Shown here: positions 1 through 6,518 of the stretch, one piece after another
Layout of the letters: the number at the start of each line of letters is the position of its first letter
How positions within the stretch are numbered: position 1 is the first letter of the stretch
NCBI GenBank assembly: GCA_017550775.1
Contig: JAFZOA010000070.1
Coordinates: 1 to 8,044 of the forward strand
Length of the DNA stretch: 8,044 nucleotides
Direction: 5' to 3'
Origin: Ruminiclostridium sp.
GTDB taxonomy: Bacteria > Bacillota_A > Clostridia > Oscillospirales > Ruminococcaceae
The notes under the pieces: model-generated
Databases searched by the model: none
Told to the model about the DNA's origin: nothing
The model's input: the letters and a program-made list of their open reading frames with translations, nothing else
Made by a program: the position numbers and the translations under genes

Positions 1-343
1 ATTTCGGCGCAAGGCGGTTGTAAACAAATCCCTGTCTGCGAACTATCGGCGAGCCCTCGCCCTTGCGGGTGACGGTGTAACTGCTCAGCTCCGGGCTGGT
101 TCCCTCCATGAGGTCGGTTATCTCAACATGGAATTTGTTGGCGCACTTGTAAACAAACGTGAATGTGAAGTCCTTTTCGCCGGACTCGAATTTCGTGTAT
201 TCCTCCACGGAATAACCTGTTACATCCGCCATTTCCTCGGCAGTTATGCCGAGGTCTTCACGCAAAGCCGCTATACGCTGTGCGACCTCTCTGATCTTTA
301 CTTCTGCATTTTTCGCACTATGCAGATCTGTCTTTTCGCTCAT
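1..343 (-). CDS. XRE-family helix-turn-helix transcriptional regulator, probably with C-terminal cupin domain (partial, 3' end off the window)
   Basis: The minus-strand frame is open from an ATG at 343 to the window edge, giving 114 visible residues from MSEKTDLH to YNRLAPK. An AGGAGA ribosome binding site (351-356) lies 7 bases upstream and fixes the start. Residues about 18-72 read as an XRE/HTH_3 domain: a helix (VAQRIAALREDLG), the turn region ITAEEMADVTGYS, then VEEYTKFESGEKDF and a last helix ending in VEITDLMEG. The following stretch, SSYTVTRKGEG to RQGFVYNRLAPK, resembles the linker and first strand of the small cupin sensor domain common in HTH-cupin regulators, which are usually about 180 residues, so roughly 70 residues would be missing. 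It is the first gene after a T-box leader, so its expression should depend on an uncharged tRNA. In Clostridia such regulators often precede an AMP-forming acyl-CoA ligase, but no such gene is visible here. The HTH assignment is strong; the cupin assignment is inferred. Confidence 0.85.
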   Translation of the reverse strand, partial: MSEKTDLHSAKNAEVKIREVAQRIAALREDLGITAEEMADVTGYSVEEYTKFESGEKDFTFTFVYKCANKFHVEITDLMEGTSPELSSYTVTRKGEGSPIVRRQGFVYNRLAPK

Positions 344-376
344 AATGATTTCTCCTTTTCTGTTGATAGGTCAGCC

Positions 377-457
377 GATCGTAAAACTCCGGAATATCAT
401 TTTTTTGTATCTCACCCCGCCTCCGGCGGGGTGAGATACGCTTCGACTTTTACGATC
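377..457. repeat. Palindromic element with a 15-bp perfect hairpin, in the leader between the T-box and the XRE gene
   Basis: An outer inverted repeat GATCGTAAAA (377-386) / TTTTACGATC (448-457) encloses a perfect 15-bp G+C-rich hairpin, GTATCTCACCCCGCC (407-421) with GGCGGGGTGAGATAC (425-439) and a 3-base loop. On the minus strand, the direction of transcription, the hairpin is followed by a run of A, not T. On the plus strand the T run lies before it. It is therefore not a classic intrinsic terminator in either direction. The nested symmetry suggests a small non-autonomous palindromic repeat (MITE- or REP-like) or a structured leader RNA. No clear target-site duplication is seen, and no second copy occurs in this window. 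Confidence 0.6.
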
Positions 458-525
458 AACTTTTGATTGTTTTGATACCGGAAAATGAAACGGTTTTTGA
501 GCGATTATGGCAGATGTTTTTCGCG

Positions 526-568
526 AAAAACAAAAACTCGTCTCAAAGAAATGATCTTTGAGACGAGT
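526..568 (-). terminator. Intrinsic terminator of the T-box leader
   Basis: A 14-bp perfect stem (536-549 with 555-568), ACTCGTCTCAAAGA against its complement, has a 5-base loop. On the minus strand it is followed by TTTTGTTTTT (526-535). The 5' arm contains the CTCGTCTCA segment that can instead pair with the T-box sequence just upstream to form the antiterminator. This is the mutually exclusive pair expected for a transcriptional T-box switch. Confidence 0.93.
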
Positions 569-586
569 ATCAAGTACTTGATTACC

Positions 587-600
587 CGCGGTACCACTCA
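587..600 (-). promoter_or_regulatory. T-box sequence (antiterminator bulge that pairs with the tRNA NCCA end)
   Basis: TGAGTGGTACCGCG on the minus strand is a near-exact match to the conserved T-box core. The TGGT inside it would pair with the ACCA end of an uncharged tRNA. An exact palindrome, ATCAAGTACTTGAT (569-582), lies between it and the terminator arm and probably forms the top of the antiterminator or a spacer hairpin. Confidence 0.92.
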
Positions 601-805
601 AATTGTGCCGCTATTGCGTAACACCACTTCAGACTCCAGCAAGTCCTATTCATTAACGCAGAATCACGGGAACGCTTACTTAAATGTTCGGCATTCCGGC
701 TCAGAAGGGATACATCAGAACGCATATCACCGACTCACACCTACCGTCGGCTCTCTGGAGACATTGGCGATCTTCTGCGTGTCTTCCTCACAGCTTATGT
801 GATGG

Positions 806-834
806 ATTATAGCACAACAAAACTGATTTGTCAA
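806..834 (-). promoter_or_regulatory. Consensus sigma-A promoter for the T-box/XRE operon
   Basis: On the minus strand TTGACA (834-829) and TATAAT (811-806) are separated by exactly 17 bases, so both hexamers match consensus perfectly. Transcription should start near 799, at the 5' end of the T-box leader. Such a strong promoter fits a leader whose output is set mainly by attenuation. Confidence 0.93.
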
Positions 835-1017
835 TACCTTTTTGAAAAAAAGTTTTCCGCAGAATTTTGTTATATAATAATTTTAAAACTTACCGTCATG
901 GAGTTTAATGTGCTATCCGACATTTTCTGTATAGCTAAAAACGAATATTCAGTAAGTTGCTCCGATGCTTTTGACGGCTCCATAAACCCTGAGCAATAAA
1001 CCAAGCGACAATATCAA
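835..1017. other. Intergenic region between the hydrolase gene end and the T-box promoter
   Basis: This 183-base A+T-rich stretch separates two transcription units that point the same way. I find no convincing intrinsic terminator for the hydrolase operon. The best candidates are long-loop inverted repeats: TTGCTC/GAGCAA near 955-997, and AAGTTTT/AAAACTT near 850-890, the latter followed on the minus strand by a T run. A 66-codon plus-strand frame starting at 799 crosses the promoter, has no ribosome binding site and is not supported. Confidence 0.5.
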
Positions 1018-3006
1018 TTACACGGAAATACCAAAGCTGTCTCCGCTCTCTCCGAGGAACAGCACCTTTCCGCCCTTCGGCATAGGTATCTGCGCTCCGC
1101 CGTCCTTGTTATGCGTGGTGTAGATGACCTCGCCGAATTGGTTGTACACACAGACAGCGCTGTTTTCTGGTCTTGTCACGGTAACGGCGCTGTTTGCTAT
1201 ACTGTCAGAGATATTGAACCACGCCGCGTCATCTGTGATCGTTACAGTCTTTACGGAGCTGTCGAACACAGGCACTCTGTCCTCGATGATGTATCTCTGT
1301 GCGTTGCTGAGTTCCAACGCGGCAATTCCGTCCCCGTCCTTTTCGAGAGTAACATCCCACATATCCCTGCTCGATGATGACGGGATATTCTTGAACGAGA
1401 CAAGATGATCGCCGTCGGTCATTTTCAGTATGTATTCACCCATACTCGCGCTTACGAACACATAGCCTTTCAGCTTGTCGATGACGTACAGCCGCGCAAC
1501 ACCGTTGCTGTCATAATTCGTGGAGGAATACTTGTCTCCGGTGAGCAGAAGCGCTTTGCCCTCGATCGCCCTGAACTCGTTTATCACATCGTCATTGACG
1601 TTGTTTTCCTCTGTCTTCTGCCCGGCGTAGGTTTTTATATCGAATGTCCCGAGCCCGGGATATACCATTCCCGCAGACATTTTCAAATATATTCCGTCCG
1701 CGTCATCCTCAAATGAGAGCCGCGAGTATCCTGCCGCGAGACGCGTATCAAACCCGCTTTCCGCGACCTCGTATGCAAGCTCCGCGAAATCGCCGTCTGT
1801 CGTCAGCAGATAGTCCGTACAGGTCGTTCTGCGGCGGGTGGTCTCCTCAACGTGCATATACCTGTTCTCCGGGAACGAAACGTTGTACAGCGTATCACCC
1901 ATACCCATAACATTCACGATATACCAACCCGCGTACTTTTCGTATTCATGCGGTATCTCTGTTACTGTCGTACACTGCTCTTCCGGTATATCGGAAACTG
2001 TCACACCCTTTTCCTGCAAAGCGATATCCATGAGCGACTGCGCGATAAGATCGTTGTATATGCTGCTGCCGCCGCATGACAGCACGGAAACGCTTATCTG
2101 CTCCTCGGGCGCGGTAAGCAGGTATGCGTGATCCATTGACAAGTCGCCGCCCTTGCCGGAGACCGTTATCCCCTGTTCCGCATATCGCGGTATTGCGGCA
2201 TAGTCCCAGCCAAGCCCGCAGCCGTCGCAGTATTCATCGTCTGTCCACCGCGTTGACATTTCGTTCTTCGCTTCCTCGGAAAGAAGCGTGTTGTCGCCCG
2301 CGAAAAACGAGGCGCCGAACAGAGCGTTATCAGAAGCCGAGGAATATATGCCGCCGGTACCGAGCTCCATGCCATAAGCCGTATCGAGCCGCACATTGTC
2401 CGCTCTGACGGAGGGCGCGATACGCTCATCCCCGAGCAGGTCAACGGCAGTCCCTGTCATACCGAGCCCGAGCTTGCCGGATATATTCTGTCTGATATAA
2501 TCGGTGTAGGACATACCGCTTACATTCTCGACTATCATTTCAAGCAGTTCAAAGCCGTCGTTGCAGTATGCCGCGAACTTACCGGGGTCGGCTTTGAGAC
2601 GCTGCACCGAAATGTTTTCAAGTCCGTTGTCGTGAGAATACATATCGTTGTCGTTATAAAGCTCGCTGTTTCGTCTTGTTGAGCCCATTATCCCCGAAGT
2701 ATGGTTCATCAGCATACGCACGGTAATGTCCTTATACCGCTCATCAGCCATACGAAAACCGGGAATGTACTCCGTCACAGGCTTGTCGATATCTACTTTG
2801 CCCTCGTCCGCGAGCTGCATTACTGCGGCGGCAACATAGATCTTGCTGACCGAAGCGACGCAGTAGATATACTCGCTATCCCCGGAACGATCAGTCGTCA
2901 CTTCCGCACTGTTATCCGCGGCAGCATTTTCAGCCGAAGCGACGCCGCTTGCGGTAAGCATTGTCATAGCTATTGCAGCCGCCCCTATTTTTTTCATATT
3001 TTTCAT
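1018..3006 (-). CDS. Secreted beta-lactamase-fold serine hydrolase (penicillin-binding-protein-like), with unusually short N-terminus
   Basis: This is a 662-residue protein. I start it at the ATG at 3006 because AAAGGAT (3016-3022) lies 9 bases upstream and the start opens directly into a signal peptide: MKNMKK, a hydrophobic core, and an ASA cleavage site after residue 25. The serine beta-lactamase/DD-peptidase family (PF00144 type) is shown by SVSK with Ser52 and Lys55, the helix VAAAVMQLADEGKVDIDKPV, LMNHTSG (99-105), Tyr147-Cys-Asn149 as the YxN motif, a CGLGW variant of YGLGW (263-267), and GKGGD (284-288) at the place of the third HxG/KTG motif. Residues about 330-662 form a second, mostly beta-like half beginning YAGWYI that I cannot assign; no C-terminal membrane helix is seen. 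Family members cleave or bind peptidoglycan stem peptides, D-amino-acid peptides or esters. Being last after an ABC transporter pair suggests an envelope role. Only about 26 residues precede Ser52 in the mature protein, less than usual. Confidence 0.88.
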   Translation of the reverse strand: MKNMKKIGAAAIAMTMLTASGVASAENAAADNSAEVTTDRSGDSEYIYCVASVSKIYVAAAVMQLADEGKVDIDKPVTEYIPGFRMADERYKDITVRMLMNHTSGIMGSTRRNSELYNDNDMYSHDNGLENISVQRLKADPGKFAAYCNDGFELLEMIVENVSGMSYTDYIRQNISGKLGLGMTGTAVDLLGDERIAPSVRADNVRLDTAYGMELGTGGIYSSASDNALFGASFFAGDNTLLSEEAKNEMSTRWTDDEYCDGCGLGWDYAAIPRYAEQGITVSGKGGDLSMDHAYLLTAPEEQISVSVLSCGGSSIYNDLIAQSLMDIALQEKGVTVSDIPEEQCTTVTEIPHEYEKYAGWYIVNVMGMGDTLYNVSFPENRYMHVEETTRRRTTCTDYLLTTDGDFAELAYEVAESGFDTRLAAGYSRLSFEDDADGIYLKMSAGMVYPGLGTFDIKTYAGQKTEENNVNDDVINEFRAIEGKALLLTGDKYSSTNYDSNGVARLYVIDKLKGYVFVSASMGEYILKMTDGDHLVSFKNIPSSSSRDMWDVTLEKDGDGIAALELSNAQRYIIEDRVPVFDSSVKTVTITDDAAWFNISDSIANSAVTVTRPENSAVCVYNQFGEVIYTTHNKDGGAQIPMPKGGKVLFLGESGDSFGISV

Positions 3007-3015
3007 AGTTATCCG

Positions 3016-3022
3016 ATCCTTT
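3016..3022 (-). promoter_or_regulatory. Ribosome binding site deciding the hydrolase start
   Basis: AAAGGAT on the minus strand sits 9 bases before the ATG at 3006. An in-frame ATG at 3042 would add 12 polar residues (MLCISFEKDRIT) before the signal peptide, and I see no comparable site in front of it. Confidence 0.7.
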
Positions 3023-3066
3023 TCAAAAGAGATACAAAGCATCCAGCTTCGTCACGATTCAGACAC

Positions 3067-3099
3067 GTCCGCCGCAGCGGACACCGTAATTGTCAATTA
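3067..3099. repeat. Intercistronic hairpin and palindrome between permease and hydrolase genes
   Basis: The 97-base gap between the permease stop (3104) and the hydrolase start contains two adjacent symmetric motifs. One is TAATTGTCAATTA (3087-3099), a 6+1+6 palindrome. The other is GTCCGC/GCGGAC (3067-3072 with 3077-3082), a 6-bp G+C hairpin with a 4-base loop. Neither is followed by a T run, so this is not a terminator. The structure could tune expression or mRNA stability between the two genes, or be the remnant of a dispersed palindromic repeat. Confidence 0.5.
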
Positions 3100-3103
3100 T
3101 CAA

Positions 3104-5623
3104 TCATTCAGTCATCAGTTCGGTCACAGAAATCTTCTTTACCTTGCCGGCACAGATATAAGTCACGGCGTAGCAGAACACCACAAGTACCGCGCTCATT
3201 GCTATCGTTACAGGAATACTTATATTTTCAACAACACCGAACATCGTCATCCAGAACCAGCTGTACACGAACTTTGTCAGCACCGCGGCAATTATTACAG
3301 AGATCATCGTCACAGGCATAGTTTTGAGTGCGAGCTGCTTCATAAGGTCTTTCGAGGCATAACCCAGACCTTTCATAATTCCGAGGCTCTTTCTCTGCCG
3401 CTTCACGGTCATCGAGACGACAAGCCATAGCATTACCGCCACAACGACCGCGATAATAAACGCCAGTACCGGCATTGCGATCTGAGTTACGGACGCGATC
3501 GGTCCCATCTGCTGCTTTGCAAGCCCCATGAGGGAGGAAACTTCCTTTATGACAAATCCCCTGCTGCTGCCCTTTATCAGCTTGTCTCCCGCGACTATCG
3601 CGTAATCCGCGTTCGTCACCCCGTAGTAGGATATGAGCGTCGCGAGCTTCCGGTCGGCAGCCGCGCGTATGCGTTCTTCAAGCGTGCCGCCTGTAATTTC
3701 CGCATTGATACTGTCCTTTGCGCTCTTGCCGAACTTTTCATACAGGCGCTGCTCAAAGAAGTCCTGATCGACACCGTCGGCGAGATATACCGAAAGGCCG
3801 GTCGGACGCGCATTGAGCTCCGTGCGCAGAAAACCGTCGGTGGTGAGGTAAACGCTCCTGCCGTTGAACATCATGGAGCTTGTCACGCCCGTGATGAGGT
3901 ATTTGTTCTCAATTCCGTTTCCTTCGAGAACGATGCTGTCACCTACGTCAAGTCCTTCATCTTCGCACCTTGCGACAGTTATCATGACCTCATTGTCATG
4001 CTCGGGGAAGCGCCCTCTTATCAGAGCGATATTTTCCGAGTCGCTGTAATCGTCGTAGGTCTGAACATTTGCCTGATAGTCCGAACCCTTCACGGGGATG
4101 CTGTCCATTAACCCTCTGTTGTAGGAGATAAGCACCTTTCTTACCTCGGGCATAGCCGCTATCTCTTCTTTTACCGCGTAAGCATCGACTCCGTTCATCA
4201 GCTTCACATCGACAGTGATGTCCTTTCCGGTAAGTGAGATAAGCCCGTTTATGCCGTCCTTGAAGAAGTCTGCACAGTTCGCACAGAACAGTATCGCCAC
4301 GCCGGAAATAATTACGCACAGCGCCACGCCGAGCGATGACTTTATATCGCCGATAAAGCTCTTTACTGCAAGAGTAAGGTTTATACCGCCCTTTGACTTT
4401 TCGAGCGGGAAGATATTTCTTCCGAAATGGTGTGTTTCTATACCTTTGCGTAACGCTACCACCGGCGGATATTTGCGCACCTTTGCTGCCTTGATGAGTG
4501 CTATCACGATCACGAGAGCCGCCACAAGCACTACCGCGAGCAGGAGACTTACAATATCAACGGAGCCGTTCACCGTGCGCCCCATCATCTTCTGTACGCC
4601 GATGTTCAGCACAGGGTCGATAAGCAGCGCAATAATGCCGCCGAGCACGGAGCCGATACCACCGCAAATGAGATATTCCCCGACATACGAGAGCGATATT
4701 TCACGGGCTCTGTAGCCAAGCGCTTCGAGAACGCCTATCTGCTGCATCTGCTCCGCGATATCGTCCGATATCCTGTGTGTTATCACAAAGAGCGCCGACA
4801 GCAGCGTTATCGCCGCAAAAAACGCGATGAAGTACAGATACATTTTCAGGAACTGCAGCACGCCGTCCTTTTCCGATTTATCGCTGAAATGATATATATG
4901 ACTGTCGATATTTTCATACGAGCTTTCCGCACACTTGTCAGTAAAATCGGATAAGCTGAACTCTTCATCACAGTTGAAGCAAAGCATGGTGTATCTTCCG
5001 TCGCCGCCGTTATTCATAAGCATTCCGAGCACAGCATAATCACTGTCGGACACCACACATTTATATCCGTGTCCGTCGGACGACATCAGCCCGCTTTCGT
5101 AAAAGCCCGCGATCTCAAAATCATAGTGTATACCGTCAAGGATCATCGCGAAAATATCGCCGGGCTTGTATCCTTCGGAGATACAGAAATAAACCGGGAG
5201 CCAGATCGGGTGGCTGAGCTTTTCGATCTCGCTGTCGGGGAGCTTTTCTTTCTTCGCGAAATTCTCCATTTTCTTCTCAGTCTTTTCGGTCACGAATTCA
5301 AAGCTGTAAGAAAGGGTCTCTCCGTTTCTTTCCGCGTCTTTGGCGAACGCGCCTATCAGTTCATCCTCTGTTGTATCACGCACACCCGGCATATTTTCAA
5401 GTATCGTGCGGTATTCGTCGCGGTAGTGATCGTCCTTTATCGCCATGCAGTGATCGAACGAGCCGGAGGCTGCAAAGCTCTCGTCGAAGCTTGTGTTTAT
5501 CTTTGTAAGGTTCATCATAAAAACGCCGAGCATTAGCGTTGTTATCATTGTGAGAAAGGCGATAGCGGTCGCCTCTTTTCTGTTCTTTATGAGATTGAAC
5601 AGAGATAACCGTAATATCTTCAT
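3104..5623 (-). CDS. ABC transporter permease, two-domain FtsX/MacB-like with two large extracellular domains
   Basis: This is an 839-residue protein. I use the ATG at 5623 (MKILRLSLFN) with GGGGTG (5632-5639) 8 bases upstream; a TTG-started version from 5644 would begin directly against the stop of the ATPase gene. The duplicated FtsX layout is clear. TM1 is at about 18-40, then a first extracellular domain at 41-258, TM2 at about 260-282, the cytoplasmic IGVLEALGYRAREI motif at 296-309, TM3 at about 317-338 and TM4 at about 358-378. TM5 follows at about 430-450, then a second extracellular domain at 451-710, TM6 at about 715-737, a second copy of the motif (LGIMKGLGYASKDL, 747-760), TM7 at about 767-785 and TM8 at about 803-823. 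The two GxLGY motifs mark the coupling loops that contact the ATPase. Large extracellular domains fit mechanotransmission or extracellular substrate handling rather than simple import. It starts 21 bases after the ATPase gene, so the two are co-translated. The substrate is unknown. Confidence 0.93.
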   Translation of the reverse strand: MKILRLSLFNLIKNRKEATAIAFLTMITTLMLGVFMMNLTKINTSFDESFAASGSFDHCMAIKDDHYRDEYRTILENMPGVRDTTEDELIGAFAKDAERNGETLSYSFEFVTEKTEKKMENFAKKEKLPDSEIEKLSHPIWLPVYFCISEGYKPGDIFAMILDGIHYDFEIAGFYESGLMSSDGHGYKCVVSDSDYAVLGMLMNNGGDGRYTMLCFNCDEEFSLSDFTDKCAESSYENIDSHIYHFSDKSEKDGVLQFLKMYLYFIAFFAAITLLSALFVITHRISDDIAEQMQQIGVLEALGYRAREISLSYVGEYLICGGIGSVLGGIIALLIDPVLNIGVQKMMGRTVNGSVDIVSLLLAVVLVAALVIVIALIKAAKVRKYPPVVALRKGIETHHFGRNIFPLEKSKGGINLTLAVKSFIGDIKSSLGVALCVIISGVAILFCANCADFFKDGINGLISLTGKDITVDVKLMNGVDAYAVKEEIAAMPEVRKVLISYNRGLMDSIPVKGSDYQANVQTYDDYSDSENIALIRGRFPEHDNEVMITVARCEDEGLDVGDSIVLEGNGIENKYLITGVTSSMMFNGRSVYLTTDGFLRTELNARPTGLSVYLADGVDQDFFEQRLYEKFGKSAKDSINAEITGGTLEERIRAAADRKLATLISYYGVTNADYAIVAGDKLIKGSSRGFVIKEVSSLMGLAKQQMGPIASVTQIAMPVLAFIIAVVVAVMLWLVVSMTVKRQRKSLGIMKGLGYASKDLMKQLALKTMPVTMISVIIAAVLTKFVYSWFWMTMFGVVENISIPVTIAMSAVLVVFCYAVTYICAGKVKKISVTELMTE

Positions 5624-5644
5624 TGTCCATTCACCCCGCAGCAA

Positions 5645-6406
5645 TTACCAGCCCATTGTTTCAAGGAATGCCGCAAGCCCCGCACGGCGCTCCTGCTTGT
5701 CGTCCTCGCCGTAGGGCGGCATACGGTAATCGCCGACGATGCCGCCGTCCCGCAGATACAGGACACGAGTGCCGCGAAGCGCGGTCTTCATATCGTGCGT
5801 TACCATAACTATACTCTGACCGTTCTTATGTATCCCGGTAAAGATATCGAGGACATCGCGGCTTGAAGCCGAGTTGAGTGCGCCGGTGGGTTCGTCCGCA
5901 AAGAGTATCTTCGGGGCGTTTATTATCGCTCTCACAATACCGACTCTCTGCGCCTCACCGCCGGAGAGCTGATTGGGGTATTTCTTCCAGTCGTCCTCGT
6001 TCAGCCCGACTTTTTTGAGAAGCGTCTTTGCCTTGTTCACAAGCTCCGGACTGTTCTTCTGAACTATCAGTGCAGCGGTTAGAACGTTGTCGAGCACGGT
6101 CTGGTTTTCAAGCAGATACACGCTCTGGAACACGAACCCGCAGTTGCCGCGCCTGAACACGGCGAGCTTATCGTTGGAGTAGTCCTGTATCTCGGTATCG
6201 ACAAACTTAACTTTTCCGAGCGTCGGCTTATCCATGCCCGAAAGCGCGTAAAGAAGCGTTGACTTTCCCGAGCCGGACGATCCCATTATTACCGTGAGGT
6301 CGCCCTCGATGATGTCAAGGTCGAGGTTCTTGATAACGTGCTGCTGTGTGCCTCCGTTTGAAAAAGACTTACATAATTTTTCTGTTCTTAAAATAGAAGA
6401 AGCCAT
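5645..6406 (-). CDS. ABC transporter ATP-binding protein (MacB/LolD/Vex type)
   Basis: This is a 253-residue ATPase. I choose the ATG at 6406 (MASSILRTEKL) because AAAGGA (6415-6420) lies 8 bases upstream; the in-frame ATG at 6415 overlaps that site and cannot be served by it. All nucleotide-binding motifs are intact: Walker A GSSGSGKST (42-50), Q-loop Gln94, signature LSGGEAQR (147-154), Walker B ILFADEPTG (167-175, catalytic Glu172) and H-loop His204. The sequence type, with ADEPTGALNS and a signature LSGGEAQRVGIVRAI, is that of the ATPases that partner FtsX-like permeases. It energises the permease encoded 21 bases downstream. It is the first gene after the promoter with the palindrome and the hairpin leader, so it is probably the switch point for the adjacent two-component system. 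The C-terminal tail after about residue 225 (RMPPYGEDDKQERRAGL) is polar and family-variable. Confidence 0.95.
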   Translation of the reverse strand: MASSILRTEKLCKSFSNGGTQQHVIKNLDLDIIEGDLTVIMGSSGSGKSTLLYALSGMDKPTLGKVKFVDTEIQDYSNDKLAVFRRGNCGFVFQSVYLLENQTVLDNVLTAALIVQKNSPELVNKAKTLLKKVGLNEDDWKKYPNQLSGGEAQRVGIVRAIINAPKILFADEPTGALNSASSRDVLDIFTGIHKNGQSIVMVTHDMKTALRGTRVLYLRDGGIVGDYRMPPYGEDDKQERRAGLAAFLETMGW

Positions 6407-6414
6407 GTATAACA

Positions 6415-6420
6415 TCCTTT
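6415..6420 (-). promoter_or_regulatory. Ribosome binding site deciding the ATPase start
   Basis: AAAGGA on the minus strand is followed after 8 bases by the ATG at 6406. The alternative ATG at 6415 shares its first base with the site, so it is excluded on spacing. Confidence 0.75.
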
Positions 6421-6428
6421 CCCACAGT

Positions 6429-6487
6429 TTTATCTGTGTTTCAGATAAAGCTTATTCTCATGTCTCCCCGCCTGCAACGGAGAGACA
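6429..6487 (-). other. Two stable hairpins in the 5' leader of the ABC operon
   Basis: The leader from the predicted start site to the ATPase gene is about 105 bases. It contains a 10-bp stem with one G-T pair (6478-6487 with 6461-6470, 7-base loop) and then an 8-bp perfect stem TTTATCTG/CAGATAAA (6442-6449 with 6429-6436, 5-base loop) ending 8 bases before the ribosome binding site. Neither is followed by a T run, so attenuation by termination is not supported. Roles in mRNA stability, translation control or protein binding are possible. I do not recognise a known riboswitch class. Confidence 0.5.
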
Positions 6488-6518
6488 CAGAAATTGATCT
6501 ATCTGCTGTTCTGATGTA

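Larger units (their letters stand above)
526..799 (-). ncRNA. T-box riboswitch (tRNA-sensing leader) controlling the XRE-regulator operon
   Basis: Reading the minus strand from about 799, the leader shows the expected T-box parts in order. The Stem I distal arm, AGAGAGCCGAC...GTCGG (730-756), matches the conserved AGAGA plus hairpin signature. The specifier-side strand, GTATCCCTTCTGAGC, lies at about 699-713, and its CTTCTG can pair with CAGAAG upstream. The canonical T-box TGAGTGGTACCGCG (587-600) and the terminator then follow. The tRNA-acceptor pairing tetranucleotide is TGGT, which fits a tRNA with discriminator base A. Aligning the specifier region by eye favours AUC (711-709, Ile), with UAU (712-710, Tyr) or GUA (713-711, Val) possible; UCC (Ser) is disfavoured because tRNA-Ser carries discriminator G. 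Uncharged tRNA should stabilise the antiterminator and allow reading into the XRE gene at 343. The class call is very secure; the amino acid is not. Confidence 0.95.

Noticed and set aside
407..439. Strong hairpin considered as an intrinsic terminator
   Set aside because: On the transcribed minus strand it is followed by A residues, and on the plus strand by mixed sequence, so no U tract follows it in either direction.
128..466. Plus-strand open frame of 112 codons
   Set aside because: It is the shadow of the minus-strand XRE regulator, which has a good ribosome binding site and an HTH pattern.
371..601. Minus-strand open frame of 76 codons downstream of the T-box
   Set aside because: It spans the T-box core, the terminator and the palindromic element, so it is read through structured non-coding RNA. 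The real downstream gene starts at 343 with its own ribosome binding site.
485..802. Plus-strand open frame of 105 codons across the T-box region
   Set aside because: It is antisense to a clear T-box leader and its terminator, and has no coding signal.
873..878. TATAAT on the plus strand
   Set aside because: There is no -35 at the right spacing and no plus-strand gene downstream; it is probably chance in A+T-rich intergenic DNA.
3087..3096. TTGACA-like hexamer on the minus strand before the hydrolase gene
   Set aside because: No -10 hexamer lies at a usable distance; the spacer region is the G+C hairpin. It is better explained as part of the TAATTGTCAATTA palindrome.
2701..3321. Plus-strand open frame of 206 codons
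   Set aside because: It runs antisense through the hydrolase start, the intercistronic gap and the permease end. It is rich in Arg, Ser and His, with no recognisable domain.
5624..5644. TTG start at 5644 for the permease
   Set aside because: It would add only MLRGEWT and has no separate ribosome binding site. The ATG at 5623 has GGGGTG at proper spacing and begins the typical FtsX N-terminus.
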